A DNA stretch of 64,000 bases from assembly GCA_910584125.1 (NCBI GenBank), contig CAJTXU010000006.1:1-64000 (forward strand), read 5' to 3'. This document shows positions 19,549 to 30,375 of the stretch, piece by piece (the stretch's first letter is position 1; every line of letters begins with the position of its first letter). A model generated the notes under the pieces. The model was not told the origin of the DNA. It did not search any database and saw only the letters and a list, made by a program, of their open reading frames with translations. The translations under genes were made by a program, and so were the position numbers. The DNA comes from an uncultured Muribaculaceae bacterium (lineage in GTDB: Bacteria; Bacteroidota; Bacteroidia; Bacteroidales; Muribaculaceae).

Positions 19549-19556
19549 CAAATTTA
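19549..19556 (-). promoter_or_regulatory. -7 promoter element of the yicC operon
   Basis: TAAATTTG on the minus strand, followed by CACCC. It is 25 bp from the ATG at 19524 and overlaps the upstream ATG at 19551, which decides the start choice. Confidence 0.65.
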
Positions 19557-19642
19557 CTAATTTTTACTTAAAAAAGCAAAAGTATGCGCGACTTACGTCC
19601 TCACAGAGACCCTCTCCGAGGGAGCCGGACGCGTGCCGATGA

Positions 19643-19676
19643 TAAAAAGGCCGTTTCCCGGCGGGGGAAACGGCCT
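19643..19676 (-). terminator. Intrinsic terminator of the phosphohexomutase gene
   Basis: A 12-bp perfect stem AGGCCGTTTCCC/GGGAAACGGCCT (19648-19659 with 19665-19676) with a 5-base loop. On the minus strand it is followed by TTTTTATC. It lies 22 bp after the stop codon. Confidence 0.88.
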
Positions 19677-19698
19677 GAATGTCGTTGTCGGTTGTGGG

Positions 19699-21450
19699 TC
19701 ACTTCGCGCCGAGGTCGGCGAGCACCTGGTCGATGTGCTTCTCGGCCGCGGCCACTGTCTCCTCGTATTTCTCCTTCGAAGGCATGTCTTCGCGCACCTC
19801 GACGTAGAACTTGATCTTCGGCTCCGTGCCCGAGGGGCGAACGGAAACCTTGTCGCCGGCCTCGGTGAAGAACTGCAGGACGTTCGATGTCGTCGGGAAG
19901 TCGAGTTTCTCGACCGTACCGTCCTTGAGGTTGCGGCAGTTGAGGTCGCTGTAGTCCTTGATGCAGGTCACGGGGCTTCCGGCCAGAGTCCTGGGGGGAT
20001 TCTCGCGGAAATTCTTCATCATGGCCACGATTTCCTCGGCGCCGCTCTTGCCGGGGCGCACCACGCTTACGCCGCGTTCGCGCGAGAAGCCGTATTCGGC
20101 ATAGATCTCGACGAGGACGTCATAGAGGGTCTTGCCCTGGTCGGCGGCCCAAGCGGCGCATTCGGCGATGAGGGAGTTGGTGGATACGGAATCCTTGTCG
20201 CGCACGAAAGTCTCGGGCAGGAATCCGTAGCTTTCCTCTCCGCCGCCGAGGTAGCGGCCGGTTGTCTCCATGTTGCGCATCACGTCGGCAATCCACTTGA
20301 AGCCGGTGTAGCAGTCGAAGCAGCGCACGTCGTTGGCCTCCGCTATACGGCGGATCGCCTCGGTTGTGACGATGGTCTTGACCACGTACTCGTTGCCGTT
20401 GAGAAGGTTCTTGCGGACGTTCTGGGTGATGATGTAGTAGATGAGCAACATGCAGATCTGGTTGCCGTTGACGAGCTGGTAGTTGCCGGTCTTGTCGCGC
20501 ACCACGAGACCCACGCGGTCGGCGTCGGGGTCGGAGGCGAGCACGAGGCTGGCTCCCGTCTCGCGGGCCTTGGCGATGCCCATGGTCATAGCCTCGGCGT
20601 TCTCGGGGTTGGGCGAGACGACTGTGGGGAAATCACCGCTCTGGATGTCCTGCTCGGGCACGTGGATCACGTTGTCGAAGCCCCAGATGCGCAGCGAGTC
20701 GAACACGAGGCGGAGTCCCGTGCCGTGAATCGGGGTGTATACGATCTTCATGTCATGATGCCTGCGGTCGGCCTCGGGGTCGAGGCTGAGTTTGTGGATG
20801 TCGGCCAGATACTGCTCGTCGATATCCTTGCCGATGGCCTGGATCAGAGACTTGTCGGCCTCGAAACGGATCTGGTCGAGCGATGTGATGGCGTTTACGT
20901 ATTCGATGGTCTTGACGTCATGGGGCGCAATCATCTGGGCGCCGTCGCTCCAGTACGCCTTGTAACCGTTGTACTCCTTGGGGTTATGGCTGGCGGTGAT
21001 CATCACGCCGCTCTGGCATCCGAGCTTGCGGATGGCATACGAGACCTCGGGCGTGGGGCAGGGGCCGTCGAACAGATAGACCTTTATGCCGTTGGCCGAG
21101 AAGACGTCGGCGGTGAGCTCGGCGAACTTGCGCGAGTTGTGGCGCACGTCGTGGCCGATCGCCACCGAGATCTGGGGCAGTTCCTTGAAGGTGTCCTTCA
21201 GATAGTTGGCGAGGCCCTGAGTGGCGGCGCCGACGGTGTAGATGTTCATGCGGTTGGTGCCGGCGCCCATTATGCCGCGCAGGCCGCCCGTGCCGAACTC
21301 AAGATCCTTGTAGAAGGCCTCTATGAGCTGTGTCTTGTCTTCGGCGTCGAGCATGGCGCGCACCTCGGCGCGTGTTTCCTCGTCATATTGGTCGCCGAGC
21401 CATTTCTGAGCGCGCTCGGTGACGGTTTTCAACAATTCCGTATTGTTCAT
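19699..21450 (-). CDS. Phospho-sugar mutase (phosphoglucomutase/phosphomannomutase)
   Basis: 583 residues of the alpha-D-phosphohexomutase superfamily, which interconvert 1- and 6-phosphates of hexoses. The phosphoserine loop is TASHNP with S154. The metal loop DPDADRVG, the sugar-binding loop GGGEESYGF and the C-terminal phosphate loop RPSGTEPKIKF are all present. Length matches the PgcA-type, longer than E. coli ManB. It is transcribed alone, between its promoter (21540-21547) and a strong terminator, and diverges from recQ. Whether glucose or mannose is preferred cannot be read from the sequence. Confidence 0.93.
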   Translation of the reverse strand: MNNTELLKTVTERAQKWLGDQYDEETRAEVRAMLDAEDKTQLIEAFYKDLEFGTGGLRGIMGAGTNRMNIYTVGAATQGLANYLKDTFKELPQISVAIGHDVRHNSRKFAELTADVFSANGIKVYLFDGPCPTPEVSYAIRKLGCQSGVMITASHNPKEYNGYKAYWSDGAQMIAPHDVKTIEYVNAITSLDQIRFEADKSLIQAIGKDIDEQYLADIHKLSLDPEADRRHHDMKIVYTPIHGTGLRLVFDSLRIWGFDNVIHVPEQDIQSGDFPTVVSPNPENAEAMTMGIAKARETGASLVLASDPDADRVGLVVRDKTGNYQLVNGNQICMLLIYYIITQNVRKNLLNGNEYVVKTIVTTEAIRRIAEANDVRCFDCYTGFKWIADVMRNMETTGRYLGGGEESYGFLPETFVRDKDSVSTNSLIAECAAWAADQGKTLYDVLVEIYAEYGFSRERGVSVVRPGKSGAEEIVAMMKNFRENPPRTLAGSPVTCIKDYSDLNCRNLKDGTVEKLDFPTTSNVLQFFTEAGDKVSVRPSGTEPKIKFYVEVREDMPSKEKYEETVAAAEKHIDQVLADLGAK

Positions 21451-21539
21451 AAAATAGGGTTATATTAAGTTTTTGTGGTCTGTCGTGACCGACGGGGCCT
21501 ATGTGCGGCATCGCCCGGCCGGGGTTTGAAATTATAACG

Positions 21540-21547
21540 CAAAGATA
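21540..21547 (-). promoter_or_regulatory. -7 promoter element of the phosphohexomutase gene
   Basis: TATCTTTG on the minus strand, an exact match to the Bacteroidota consensus, about 90 bp upstream of the start. No clear -33 box is seen. Confidence 0.6.
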
Positions 21548-21660
21548 ACATTTTTTACCCAAATTTCACTCCTGTTTTAAAGAAATTTATGCATTCGCCC
21601 CCGCATATACACCCAATTGACAATAATTTGCATGAAAATTATAAGAAATGGCCTTCGGGA

Positions 21661-21692
21661 TTTGCATTTGTCAAAAATTATATTTAATTTTG
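21661..21692 (+). promoter_or_regulatory. recQ promoter with -33 and -7 boxes
   Basis: TTTG at 21661-21664, a 20-bp spacer, then TAATTTTG at 21685-21692. The spacing is close to the Bacteroidota ideal of 19. Transcription should start about 20 bp before the recQ ATG. Confidence 0.75.
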
Positions 21693-21720
21693 TTATAAGT
21701 TCCTATAACTCCTCAACCAG

Positions 21721-23901
<2,181 letters not shown>

Positions 23902-23994
23902 GACGGAATCCACAATTTTTTGTTGACCTCGTCGTTAAAGTGATTGGAGACCTGGCTCGCCGGGGGTCCGAAACCTAACGATACGATAATCATA

Positions 23995-25929
23995 ATGAAG
24001 AAAACAGTAGCGGCCGGACTCGGAGTGTGCGCCATCGCGATGGCGTTCGCCGCTAAGGATCCGGTAATCATGACAGTCAACGGGGTCGACGTGCCCCGAT
24101 TGGAATTCGAATATCTCTACAACAAGAACAGCCAGCAGCAGATCAATCCGCAGACGCTCGATGAATATGTTGAGATGTTCAAGCTCTACAAGATGAAGGT
24201 GGCCGACGCGCGTGCGGAGGGTATCGACACCACGGCGGCGTTCCGCAAGGAGACGGCACAGTATCGCCATGAGCTCGCCGCGCCTTATCTCACCGATTCC
24301 GTCTATCTGAATTCACTTGTGGCCGAGGCTTACGACCGCTCGAAGCAGGAGGTGGAGGCCTTTCACATAATGCTTTTCAAGACCCGCGACCCGAATCAGA
24401 ACGTGCTGCTCCGCAGCCGTGCCGACAGCCTTCAGCGCGTGCTCGCCGCCGGCGGCGACTTCGCCCGGATGGCCGGGCAGTATTCGCAGGACCGCGGCAG
24501 CAAGGACCGCGGAGGCCGCATGGGCTGGATAACGGCCGGCAATTATCCCATCGCTTTCGAACTCGAGGCTTTCAGCCTGCCCGAGGGCAAGATTTCCGAG
24601 GTGGTCGAGTCTCCGGTAGGCTATCATATCCTTAAGGGAGGCCGTCACCGCGAGGCCCGCGGTTCAGTGCAGGCCGCCCATATCCTCAAGCTCACCCAGG
24701 GCATGGACGACGCCGGCAAAGCGAAGGCCCGCGCTCAGATCGACAGTATATATAATGTGGTGAAGGCCAATCCCGATTCTTTCTCCGAGGTCGCCACTTC
24801 CAATTCTGACGACCGCGGTTCGGCGCGTCAGGGCGGTATGCTTCCCTGGTTCGGCGCCGGCGAGATGGTGGAGCAGTTCGATTCGGTAGCCTTCTCGCTG
24901 ACCGACGGCGAGATCAGCGCTCCGTTCGAGACTCCCTACGGATACCACATCGTGAAGCGCATCGCCCACAAGGGCATTCCCTCGCTCGAGGAGATAAAGC
25001 CCCAGACCATCGCCAGGATCACCAACCGTCAGGACGCCCGCTACAAGCTTGTGCGCGCCAACCAGACGGCTAAATTCGCCAAGAAACACAAGGCTTCGCT
25101 CAACGCCAAGACAGTTGAGGCTCTGCGAGCCGACGTGAGCCGCACGGGTCTCGACTCCACGCTTTACGCCCGCTGGACGCAGCTGCCCGTCGGCAACATG
25201 GCCCTCGCCGTGATCGACGGCAAGACAACGCCCGTCAGGGATTTCATCGCTGCGATCGTGAAACTTCATTCTCCCGCCAGCTCGGAGGCCGTGAACGTTC
25301 TCAACGAGCGTCTCGACGAATATTACAACAACCTTCTCGTCGAGGCGGAGGAGGCGGGTCTCGAACAGTCTGAGCCGGATTATCGCAATCTTCTCAAGGA
25401 ATATGTTGACGGAAGCCTTCTCTACGAGGTGAGCGTCAGAAAGGTCTGGGACCGCGCCGCCAAGGACACCGAGGGTCTTAAGAAATATTTCGAGGCCAAC
25501 CGCGCGAACTACAAGTGGTCGGAGCCCCGCGCCAAAGGCGTGCTCGTGCAGACCGTCAACGACTCGGTGGCCGGACTGATCCGCCAGCGCGCGTTGGAAC
25601 TCGCCCCCGACACGCTCATCAACACACTGCGCAAGGACTTCGGCAAGGAAGCGTCGTTCGACCGCGTGCTCGCATCCAAGGGTACGAACGCCATTGTCGA
25701 TTACCTGATGTTCGGCGGCCCCGAGGTGACGCCCTCCAACAGTAAATACACTGTGATGTTCATGCTCGACCCGCGCGTGCTCACCGAGCCCGAGGAAGTC
25801 AGTGACGTCAAGGGCCTTGTGACGAGCGACTATCAGAACGAATTCCAGGCCGCTTGGGAGAAGGAGCTCCGCGCCAAATATCCCGTTACGGTCAACGAGA
25901 AAGTGCTCAGATCGGTCAAGAAGAAATAG
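23995..25929 (+). CDS. Periplasmic peptidyl-prolyl isomerase with two parvulin domains
   Basis: 644 residues from the ATG at 23995, which gives a clean signal peptide (MKKTVAAGLGVCAIAMAFA). An upstream in-frame ATG at 23944 would bury it. A SurA-N-like helical region (about 20-120) is followed by two PpiC/parvulin repeats at about 120-220 and 225-330, each ending in a GYHI motif (VGYHILKGGR and YGYHIVKRIA). A long helical C-terminal part then follows. It probably chaperones outer-membrane proteins in the periplasm. It is the first of three related genes here. Confidence 0.85.
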   Translation: MKKTVAAGLGVCAIAMAFAAKDPVIMTVNGVDVPRLEFEYLYNKNSQQQINPQTLDEYVEMFKLYKMKVADARAEGIDTTAAFRKETAQYRHELAAPYLTDSVYLNSLVAEAYDRSKQEVEAFHIMLFKTRDPNQNVLLRSRADSLQRVLAAGGDFARMAGQYSQDRGSKDRGGRMGWITAGNYPIAFELEAFSLPEGKISEVVESPVGYHILKGGRHREARGSVQAAHILKLTQGMDDAGKAKARAQIDSIYNVVKANPDSFSEVATSNSDDRGSARQGGMLPWFGAGEMVEQFDSVAFSLTDGEISAPFETPYGYHIVKRIAHKGIPSLEEIKPQTIARITNRQDARYKLVRANQTAKFAKKHKASLNAKTVEALRADVSRTGLDSTLYARWTQLPVGNMALAVIDGKTTPVRDFIAAIVKLHSPASSEAVNVLNERLDEYYNNLLVEAEEAGLEQSEPDYRNLLKEYVDGSLLYEVSVRKVWDRAAKDTEGLKKYFEANRANYKWSEPRAKGVLVQTVNDSVAGLIRQRALELAPDTLINTLRKDFGKEASFDRVLASKGTNAIVDYLMFGGPEVTPSNSKYTVMFMLDPRVLTEPEEVSDVKGLVTSDYQNEFQAAWEKELRAKYPVTVNEKVLRSVKKK

Positions 25930-25978
25930 AACGGTCCGACGACGTCCGGCAACGGAAGTCAGTCAGGATAACTATCAG

Positions 25979-26011
25979 GAGAGTCGCACTGTCTCAGGCA
26001 GTTCGGCTCTC
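25979..26011 (+). terminator. Possible intrinsic terminator after the double-parvulin gene
   Basis: An imperfect 13-bp stem (25979-25991 with 25999-26011, GAGAG/CTCTC base, one wobble and one mismatch), followed by a weak U-rich CTTCTGTAT tail. It lies 50 bp after the stop codon and before the next promoter. Confidence 0.5.
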
Positions 26012-26084
26012 TTCTGTATAGTGGGCGGCGGGGCGCGGATGCAAATTTTTGGGCGAACTATATGGTTATTCCAATAAAAATGAC

Positions 26085-26092
26085 TAAATTTG
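26085..26092 (+). promoter_or_regulatory. -7 promoter element before the SurA-related lipoprotein gene
   Basis: TAAATTTG, with the first ATG 8 bp beyond it (26100). If used, the mRNA would be leaderless or nearly so. No -33 box at the right spacing. Confidence 0.5.
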
Positions 26093-26099
26093 TAACGAA

Positions 26100-27029
26100 A
26101 TGTGCCCTTTGCGTTACATATCGTTCTGCCTCATGGCGTTGCTGGCTTTCCCGTTCTGCAGCTGCAGGCCGGGAGGGAGCACCGCGAAAAGCGACGGCGA
26201 GGTCCTCGTACAGGTCGGCGACTCGACGCTGCTGCTCTCGGACGTGCTGTTGAAGATACCGGTCGGACTCAGTCCGGAAGACAGCGCGGCCCTCTTCAAC
26301 AGCATTGTCGGCGACTGGGTGCGTGACCTTGTGCTTTCTGACTACGCCGAGAAGAATATCCCCGATCTCGCCCGCATAGACAGAATGACGGAGGCTTATC
26401 GCAACAATTTGATAGTGAACGAATACCTACGCAAGATGTCTGACCGTGTCGGAGGCGACGTCTCGGAGTCGAGGATACGCGACTATTATGCGGCACACAA
26501 GTCGGAGATGGTGCTTGAGCAGCCGCTCGTCAAGGGTGCGCTGATTAAGGTGGCCGATACCGACGAGTCGCTCGCAGATATCAGGAAATGGATGGGAAGG
26601 TTCGCGGACGAAGACGTGGACCGCATCGAGAAGTCAGGTCTCCGCCGCGCCACTCAATACAACTATTTCAACGACCAATGGCACGAGTGGAGCGTGGTGG
26701 CCGACCAGATACCCTATCGGTTTTTCGACGCCGATGCGTTCGTGAGGTCAACGCAGAATTTCGAGACCTCCGACAACGGCACGGTCTATCTGCTTCATAT
26801 CTCAGATTTCGTGCCGTCGGGCGAGGAGATGCCCTATGAGTTCGCGCGGCTCAGGATAAGCGAGATTCTCCATTCGGCCGATGTCGCGGCTTACCGCAAG
26901 CGGCTCATGGACGACATATACCGCGAGCAAATCGGTGCCGGAGTGCTGAAACCGGGCCTCTACGATCCGGTAAAGGGTACGATGGCGGCTTCGGGCGCAG
27001 CCAAGGAAAATATAAAGAAAAAACAATAA
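26100..27029 (+). CDS. SurA-related periplasmic lipoprotein
   Basis: 309 residues. The N-terminus MCPLRYISFCLMALLAFPFCSC has one Arg, a hydrophobic core and a Cys-containing stretch that can serve as a lipobox; a shorter start at 26133 is possible. Next comes a SurA-N-like segment (QVGDSTLLLSDVLLKIPVGL) and helices, with YYAAHKSEMVLEQPLVKG resembling the linker before a parvulin domain. A full PPIase domain is not evident. It sits between two recognisable SurA-type genes, so a role in outer-membrane protein folding is inferred from context. The exact start is uncertain. Confidence 0.65.
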   Translation: MCPLRYISFCLMALLAFPFCSCRPGGSTAKSDGEVLVQVGDSTLLLSDVLLKIPVGLSPEDSAALFNSIVGDWVRDLVLSDYAEKNIPDLARIDRMTEAYRNNLIVNEYLRKMSDRVGGDVSESRIRDYYAAHKSEMVLEQPLVKGALIKVADTDESLADIRKWMGRFADEDVDRIEKSGLRRATQYNYFNDQWHEWSVVADQIPYRFFDADAFVRSTQNFETSDNGTVYLLHISDFVPSGEEMPYEFARLRISEILHSADVAAYRKRLMDDIYREQIGAGVLKPGLYDPVKGTMAASGAAKENIKKKQ

Positions 27030-27042
27030 GCATTACATACCA

Positions 27043-28407
27043 GTGAAATTACGTAACATCATATTGCCGGCCCTGGGAGTCGCGGCGCTCTGCGCCATAG
27101 CGGCCCCCATCAAGAAGAATGTGGTCGACGAGGTGGCATGGGTGGTCGGCGACGAACCCATCTACCGTTCGGAGATAGAGGAGCAATACATGCAGGCGCG
27201 TCAGGAGGGCACACCCATTCCCGGCGACCCATATTGCGTGATTCCCGAACAGATGGCTGTCGAGAAGCTTTATCTGCATCAGGGGAAGCTCGACACCATC
27301 ACGGCGCCCGACGCCCAGGTGGCGTCGACCGTCGACAAGCGCATCAACTTCTTCATCGCCAATCTCGGTTCGCGCGAGAAGGTGGAGGAGTATTTCCGCA
27401 AGCCACTGCCGCAGCTCCGCCAGCAGCTGATGGACATAATGCGCAACAGCTATGTGGTCGAGCAGGTCCAGTCGTCGCTCACCAAGGATGTCAAGGCGAC
27501 GCCCAACGACGTGCGCAAGTATTTCAGCTCGCTTCCCGCCGACAGCGTGCCTTACGTGCCGATGCAGGTGGAGGCGCAGATTATAGAGATCAACCCGCGT
27601 ATCCCCGAGCAGGAAGTGGAGGATGTCAAGGCACGCCTCCGCGATTACGCCGACCGTGTCAACAGGGGCGAGACCCCATTCTCGACACTCGCCATCCTGT
27701 ACAGCGAGGACGGCTCGGCTCCGCAAGGCGGTGAGCTCGGTTTCCACGGCCGCGCCGACTGGGTGCCCGAGTTCTCGCAAGTGGCCTTCAACCTCAGTGA
27801 CCCGAAGAGAGTCTCGCGTATTGTCGAGACTGAATACGGCTACCACATCATCCAGCTCATCGAGAGGAGAGGAGAGCAGGTGAACGTGCGCCATATACTT
27901 CTCACCCCCAAGGTCAGCTCGAAAGACCTCTCCGACGGCGTGGTGAAGCTCGACTCGCTGCGCAAGGAGATAGTGGCCGGCAAGTTCACGTTCGAGGAGG
28001 CGGCGCGTTATGTGTCGCAGGACAAGAACACGCGCAACAACAACGGCGTCATGATGAATCCAAAGACGGGTTCGAGCCGCTTCGAGATGCAGGACCTTCC
28101 GCCTGAAGTGGCACGCAAGATCGAGCTGATGCAGCCGGGCGATATTTCGGAAGCTTTCATAATGAAAGACCCCAGCAAGAACCGCGATGTGATAGCCATC
28201 GTCAAGCTCACCGACCGTGTGCAGGGACACAAGGCCACGCTGAGCGACGACTACAACATGCTCAAGCAGATGTATGAGGCGCACGCGCGCCAGAAGATTC
28301 TCGACGAATGGGTCGAGAAGAAGATCTCGACCACATATTCCAGGATTTCAGAGGGATGGGACGCATGCGAGTTCCGTTACAAGGGCTGGAATTCAGGAGT
28401 CAAATAA
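27043..28407 (+). CDS. surA: SurA-like periplasmic chaperone/PPIase
   Basis: 454 residues, starting with GTG at 27043 just after a 13-bp gap. The signal peptide is MKLRNIILPALGVAALCAIA. The SurA-N domain (VVDEVAWVVGDEPIYRSEIEEQ) is followed by two parvulin domains at about 177-280 (GELGFHGRADWVPEFSQ, then YGYHIIQL) and about 284-395 (VNVRHILLTP). It should escort unfolded outer-membrane proteins. The gene order SurA-OstA-like-MutL downstream is conserved in Bacteroidales. Confidence 0.9.
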   Translation: MKLRNIILPALGVAALCAIAAPIKKNVVDEVAWVVGDEPIYRSEIEEQYMQARQEGTPIPGDPYCVIPEQMAVEKLYLHQGKLDTITAPDAQVASTVDKRINFFIANLGSREKVEEYFRKPLPQLRQQLMDIMRNSYVVEQVQSSLTKDVKATPNDVRKYFSSLPADSVPYVPMQVEAQIIEINPRIPEQEVEDVKARLRDYADRVNRGETPFSTLAILYSEDGSAPQGGELGFHGRADWVPEFSQVAFNLSDPKRVSRIVETEYGYHIIQLIERRGEQVNVRHILLTPKVSSKDLSDGVVKLDSLRKEIVAGKFTFEEAARYVSQDKNTRNNNGVMMNPKTGSSRFEMQDLPPEVARKIELMQPGDISEAFIMKDPSKNRDVIAIVKLTDRVQGHKATLSDDYNMLKQMYEAHARQKILDEWVEKKISTTYSRISEGWDACEFRYKGWNSGVK

Positions 28408-28425
28408 GGGCATTCAGATATAGGA

Positions 28426-30369
28426 ATGAAGCACACAAGCGGTTTCGGAACTCCTCGCGCGGTATTGGTGTCGCTCCTCGTCATTGTGGCGTGGGGCGCA
28501 TTCTCCGTGCTGCATGGCGCCTACGCCCAGACCAGGAAGTCGACGCCTAAGCAGAAGCAGACTGAGACCTATACCCGACCCGCCCCGACCAAGCCGATAA
28601 AGCCCACGATTCCCGACGTCAACCGTTTTCAGGAAGACAAGGTGTTTCTCGAATACGCCGACTCGCTATTCCGTCCGGCCAACGAATACGAGGAGTTCCA
28701 GATTGTCAAGGGTTCGGTGAAATTCAGGCAGGGAGGCATGTGGATGTTCTGCGACTCGGCCTATTACTATCCGCAGAAAAATTCGCTCGACGCCTACGGG
28801 CACGTAGAGATGCGTCAAGGCGACACGCTCTTCGTCTATTCCGACAAGCTGTTTTACGACGGCCTCTCGAAGCACGCGGTGCTGACCCACGGCCCATCGC
28901 GCAGCGACGTCGTGATGAAAAACCGCACCGTGACGCTGACGACCGACAGCCTCGACTACGACCTCAACAGCGACCTCGGCTGGTACGCGGTAGGAGGCCG
29001 TCTCGAGGACGACGTCAACTCGTTGACGTCGGAATATGGCGAATACTCGCCGTCGACCAAGATAGCGAAGTTCCGCACGGATGTGGTGTTGAACAATCGC
29101 AAGGATGGCTACAGGATGCTGACCGAGGAACTCGAATACAACACGGCCACGCACATAGCCGACATCAACAGCCTCACACGCATCGAGGGCGCCAACGACA
29201 CGATACTCACCACGCGCGGATGGTACAACACGATGACCGACCACGCGCAGCTGACGGCGCGCTCGACGATTCTCCACAGCGACTCGTCGCGCAACGTCAC
29301 GACCCTTGAGGGAGACTCGATCATCTACGACAAACTGACCCGCACGAGCCGTGCATACCAGTTCCGTGACCCTGCCAAGACCGGCAAGCCCATGGTGATC
29401 ACCGACACGGCCCGCAAGGTGACGCTGATCGGTGGCTACGGCGAATACAACGACTCAACCCGCCGCGCGTATTCGTCGGAATATCCGTTGCTGATGGAAT
29501 ACTCGCGGCCCGACACGCTGTTCCTGCGCGCCGACACTATCCTGTCGCTGATAGAGACGGTGAGGGTGCCGTCGCGCCCGGCCGTCGCCGACAGTCATGT
29601 CGTCACAGACAGCCTTGTCGTCGCCGACACGCTTGCCGTCATAGACAGTGTGCCGCGCGAGTTCCACGTGGCGAGGGCCATAGGCCGCGCGCGCTTCTTC
29701 AACAAGGACATACAGGGGATAGCCGACACACTTCTCTTCCGCGAGCAGGACTCGATACTCTACATGTTCCGCAAGCCGGTGGTGTGGTCGGGTGAGCGTC
29801 AGGTCTACGGCAACCGCATCGATGTGCACTTCAACGACTCGACCCCCGACTGGGCCGACCTCCCCGAGTTCGGCATGATGGCCGAGCATATAGAGGAGGA
29901 CTTCTACAACCAGCTGACCGGCGCCCATATCCGGGCATACCTCGAGAACCAGACCTTGAAGCGTATGGAGGTCGACGGGAACGTGATCGCCATACTGCTG
30001 CCTCAGGAGAACGACTCGTCATACAACAAACTCGTCAATGCCGAGAGCTCGTATCTGACGCTCGACATGGACGGCAAGAAGATTAAGCACCTCAAGATGT
30101 GGCCCGAGGTGTCGGGGTCGGTCACACCCCTCTTCGACGTGAAGAAATCGCAGCAGTTCATCGAGGGCTTCCGCTGGCTCGAGTCGCTGCGCCCGGTGCG
30201 CGAATGGTACGGCACGCGTGTCCGCTGGCTCGACGACCTCGGCGAGGTGCCCGAGGAACTCGACCGATATTTCAAGGAGCCTCCGTTGTTCAAGGCCGTG
30301 CCGAAGGTAGCGCGCGACATCACGCCCCCGCAGCCCGGCCCGCCCTCCGGTCCGGCGATGCATATGTGA
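28426..30369 (+). CDS. OstA/LptA-like LPS transport protein
   Basis: 647 residues with an N-terminal membrane/signal segment (about 12-34, ending AYAQ) and a Lys/Thr/Pro-rich linker. An OstA-like beta-jellyroll region runs from about 60 to 350, with repeated pairs such as VKGSVKFRQGGMWMFCDSA and VEMRQGDTLFVYSDKLFYDG. These repeats match the lipopolysaccharide-bridge fold of LptA/LptD N-domains. It may carry LPS across the periplasm. It lies between surA and mutL (6 bp gap). Confidence 0.8.
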   Translation: MKHTSGFGTPRAVLVSLLVIVAWGAFSVLHGAYAQTRKSTPKQKQTETYTRPAPTKPIKPTIPDVNRFQEDKVFLEYADSLFRPANEYEEFQIVKGSVKFRQGGMWMFCDSAYYYPQKNSLDAYGHVEMRQGDTLFVYSDKLFYDGLSKHAVLTHGPSRSDVVMKNRTVTLTTDSLDYDLNSDLGWYAVGGRLEDDVNSLTSEYGEYSPSTKIAKFRTDVVLNNRKDGYRMLTEELEYNTATHIADINSLTRIEGANDTILTTRGWYNTMTDHAQLTARSTILHSDSSRNVTTLEGDSIIYDKLTRTSRAYQFRDPAKTGKPMVITDTARKVTLIGGYGEYNDSTRRAYSSEYPLLMEYSRPDTLFLRADTILSLIETVRVPSRPAVADSHVVTDSLVVADTLAVIDSVPREFHVARAIGRARFFNKDIQGIADTLLFREQDSILYMFRKPVVWSGERQVYGNRIDVHFNDSTPDWADLPEFGMMAEHIEEDFYNQLTGAHIRAYLENQTLKRMEVDGNVIAILLPQENDSSYNKLVNAESSYLTLDMDGKKIKHLKMWPEVSGSVTPLFDVKKSQQFIEGFRWLESLRPVREWYGTRVRWLDDLGEVPEELDRYFKEPPLFKAVPKVARDITPPQPGPPSGPAMHM

Positions 30370-30375
30370 TAGGTT

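Noticed and set aside
19633..21468. 611-codon open frame on the plus strand opposite the phosphohexomutase gene
   Set aside because: It is a shadow frame created by GC-rich third positions of the real gene; its translation has no domain motifs and it spans the real gene's terminator. Similar long shadows lie opposite the TPR gene (61370-63169), the transporter (404-1483), clpX (11973-13328) and tig (13922-15448).
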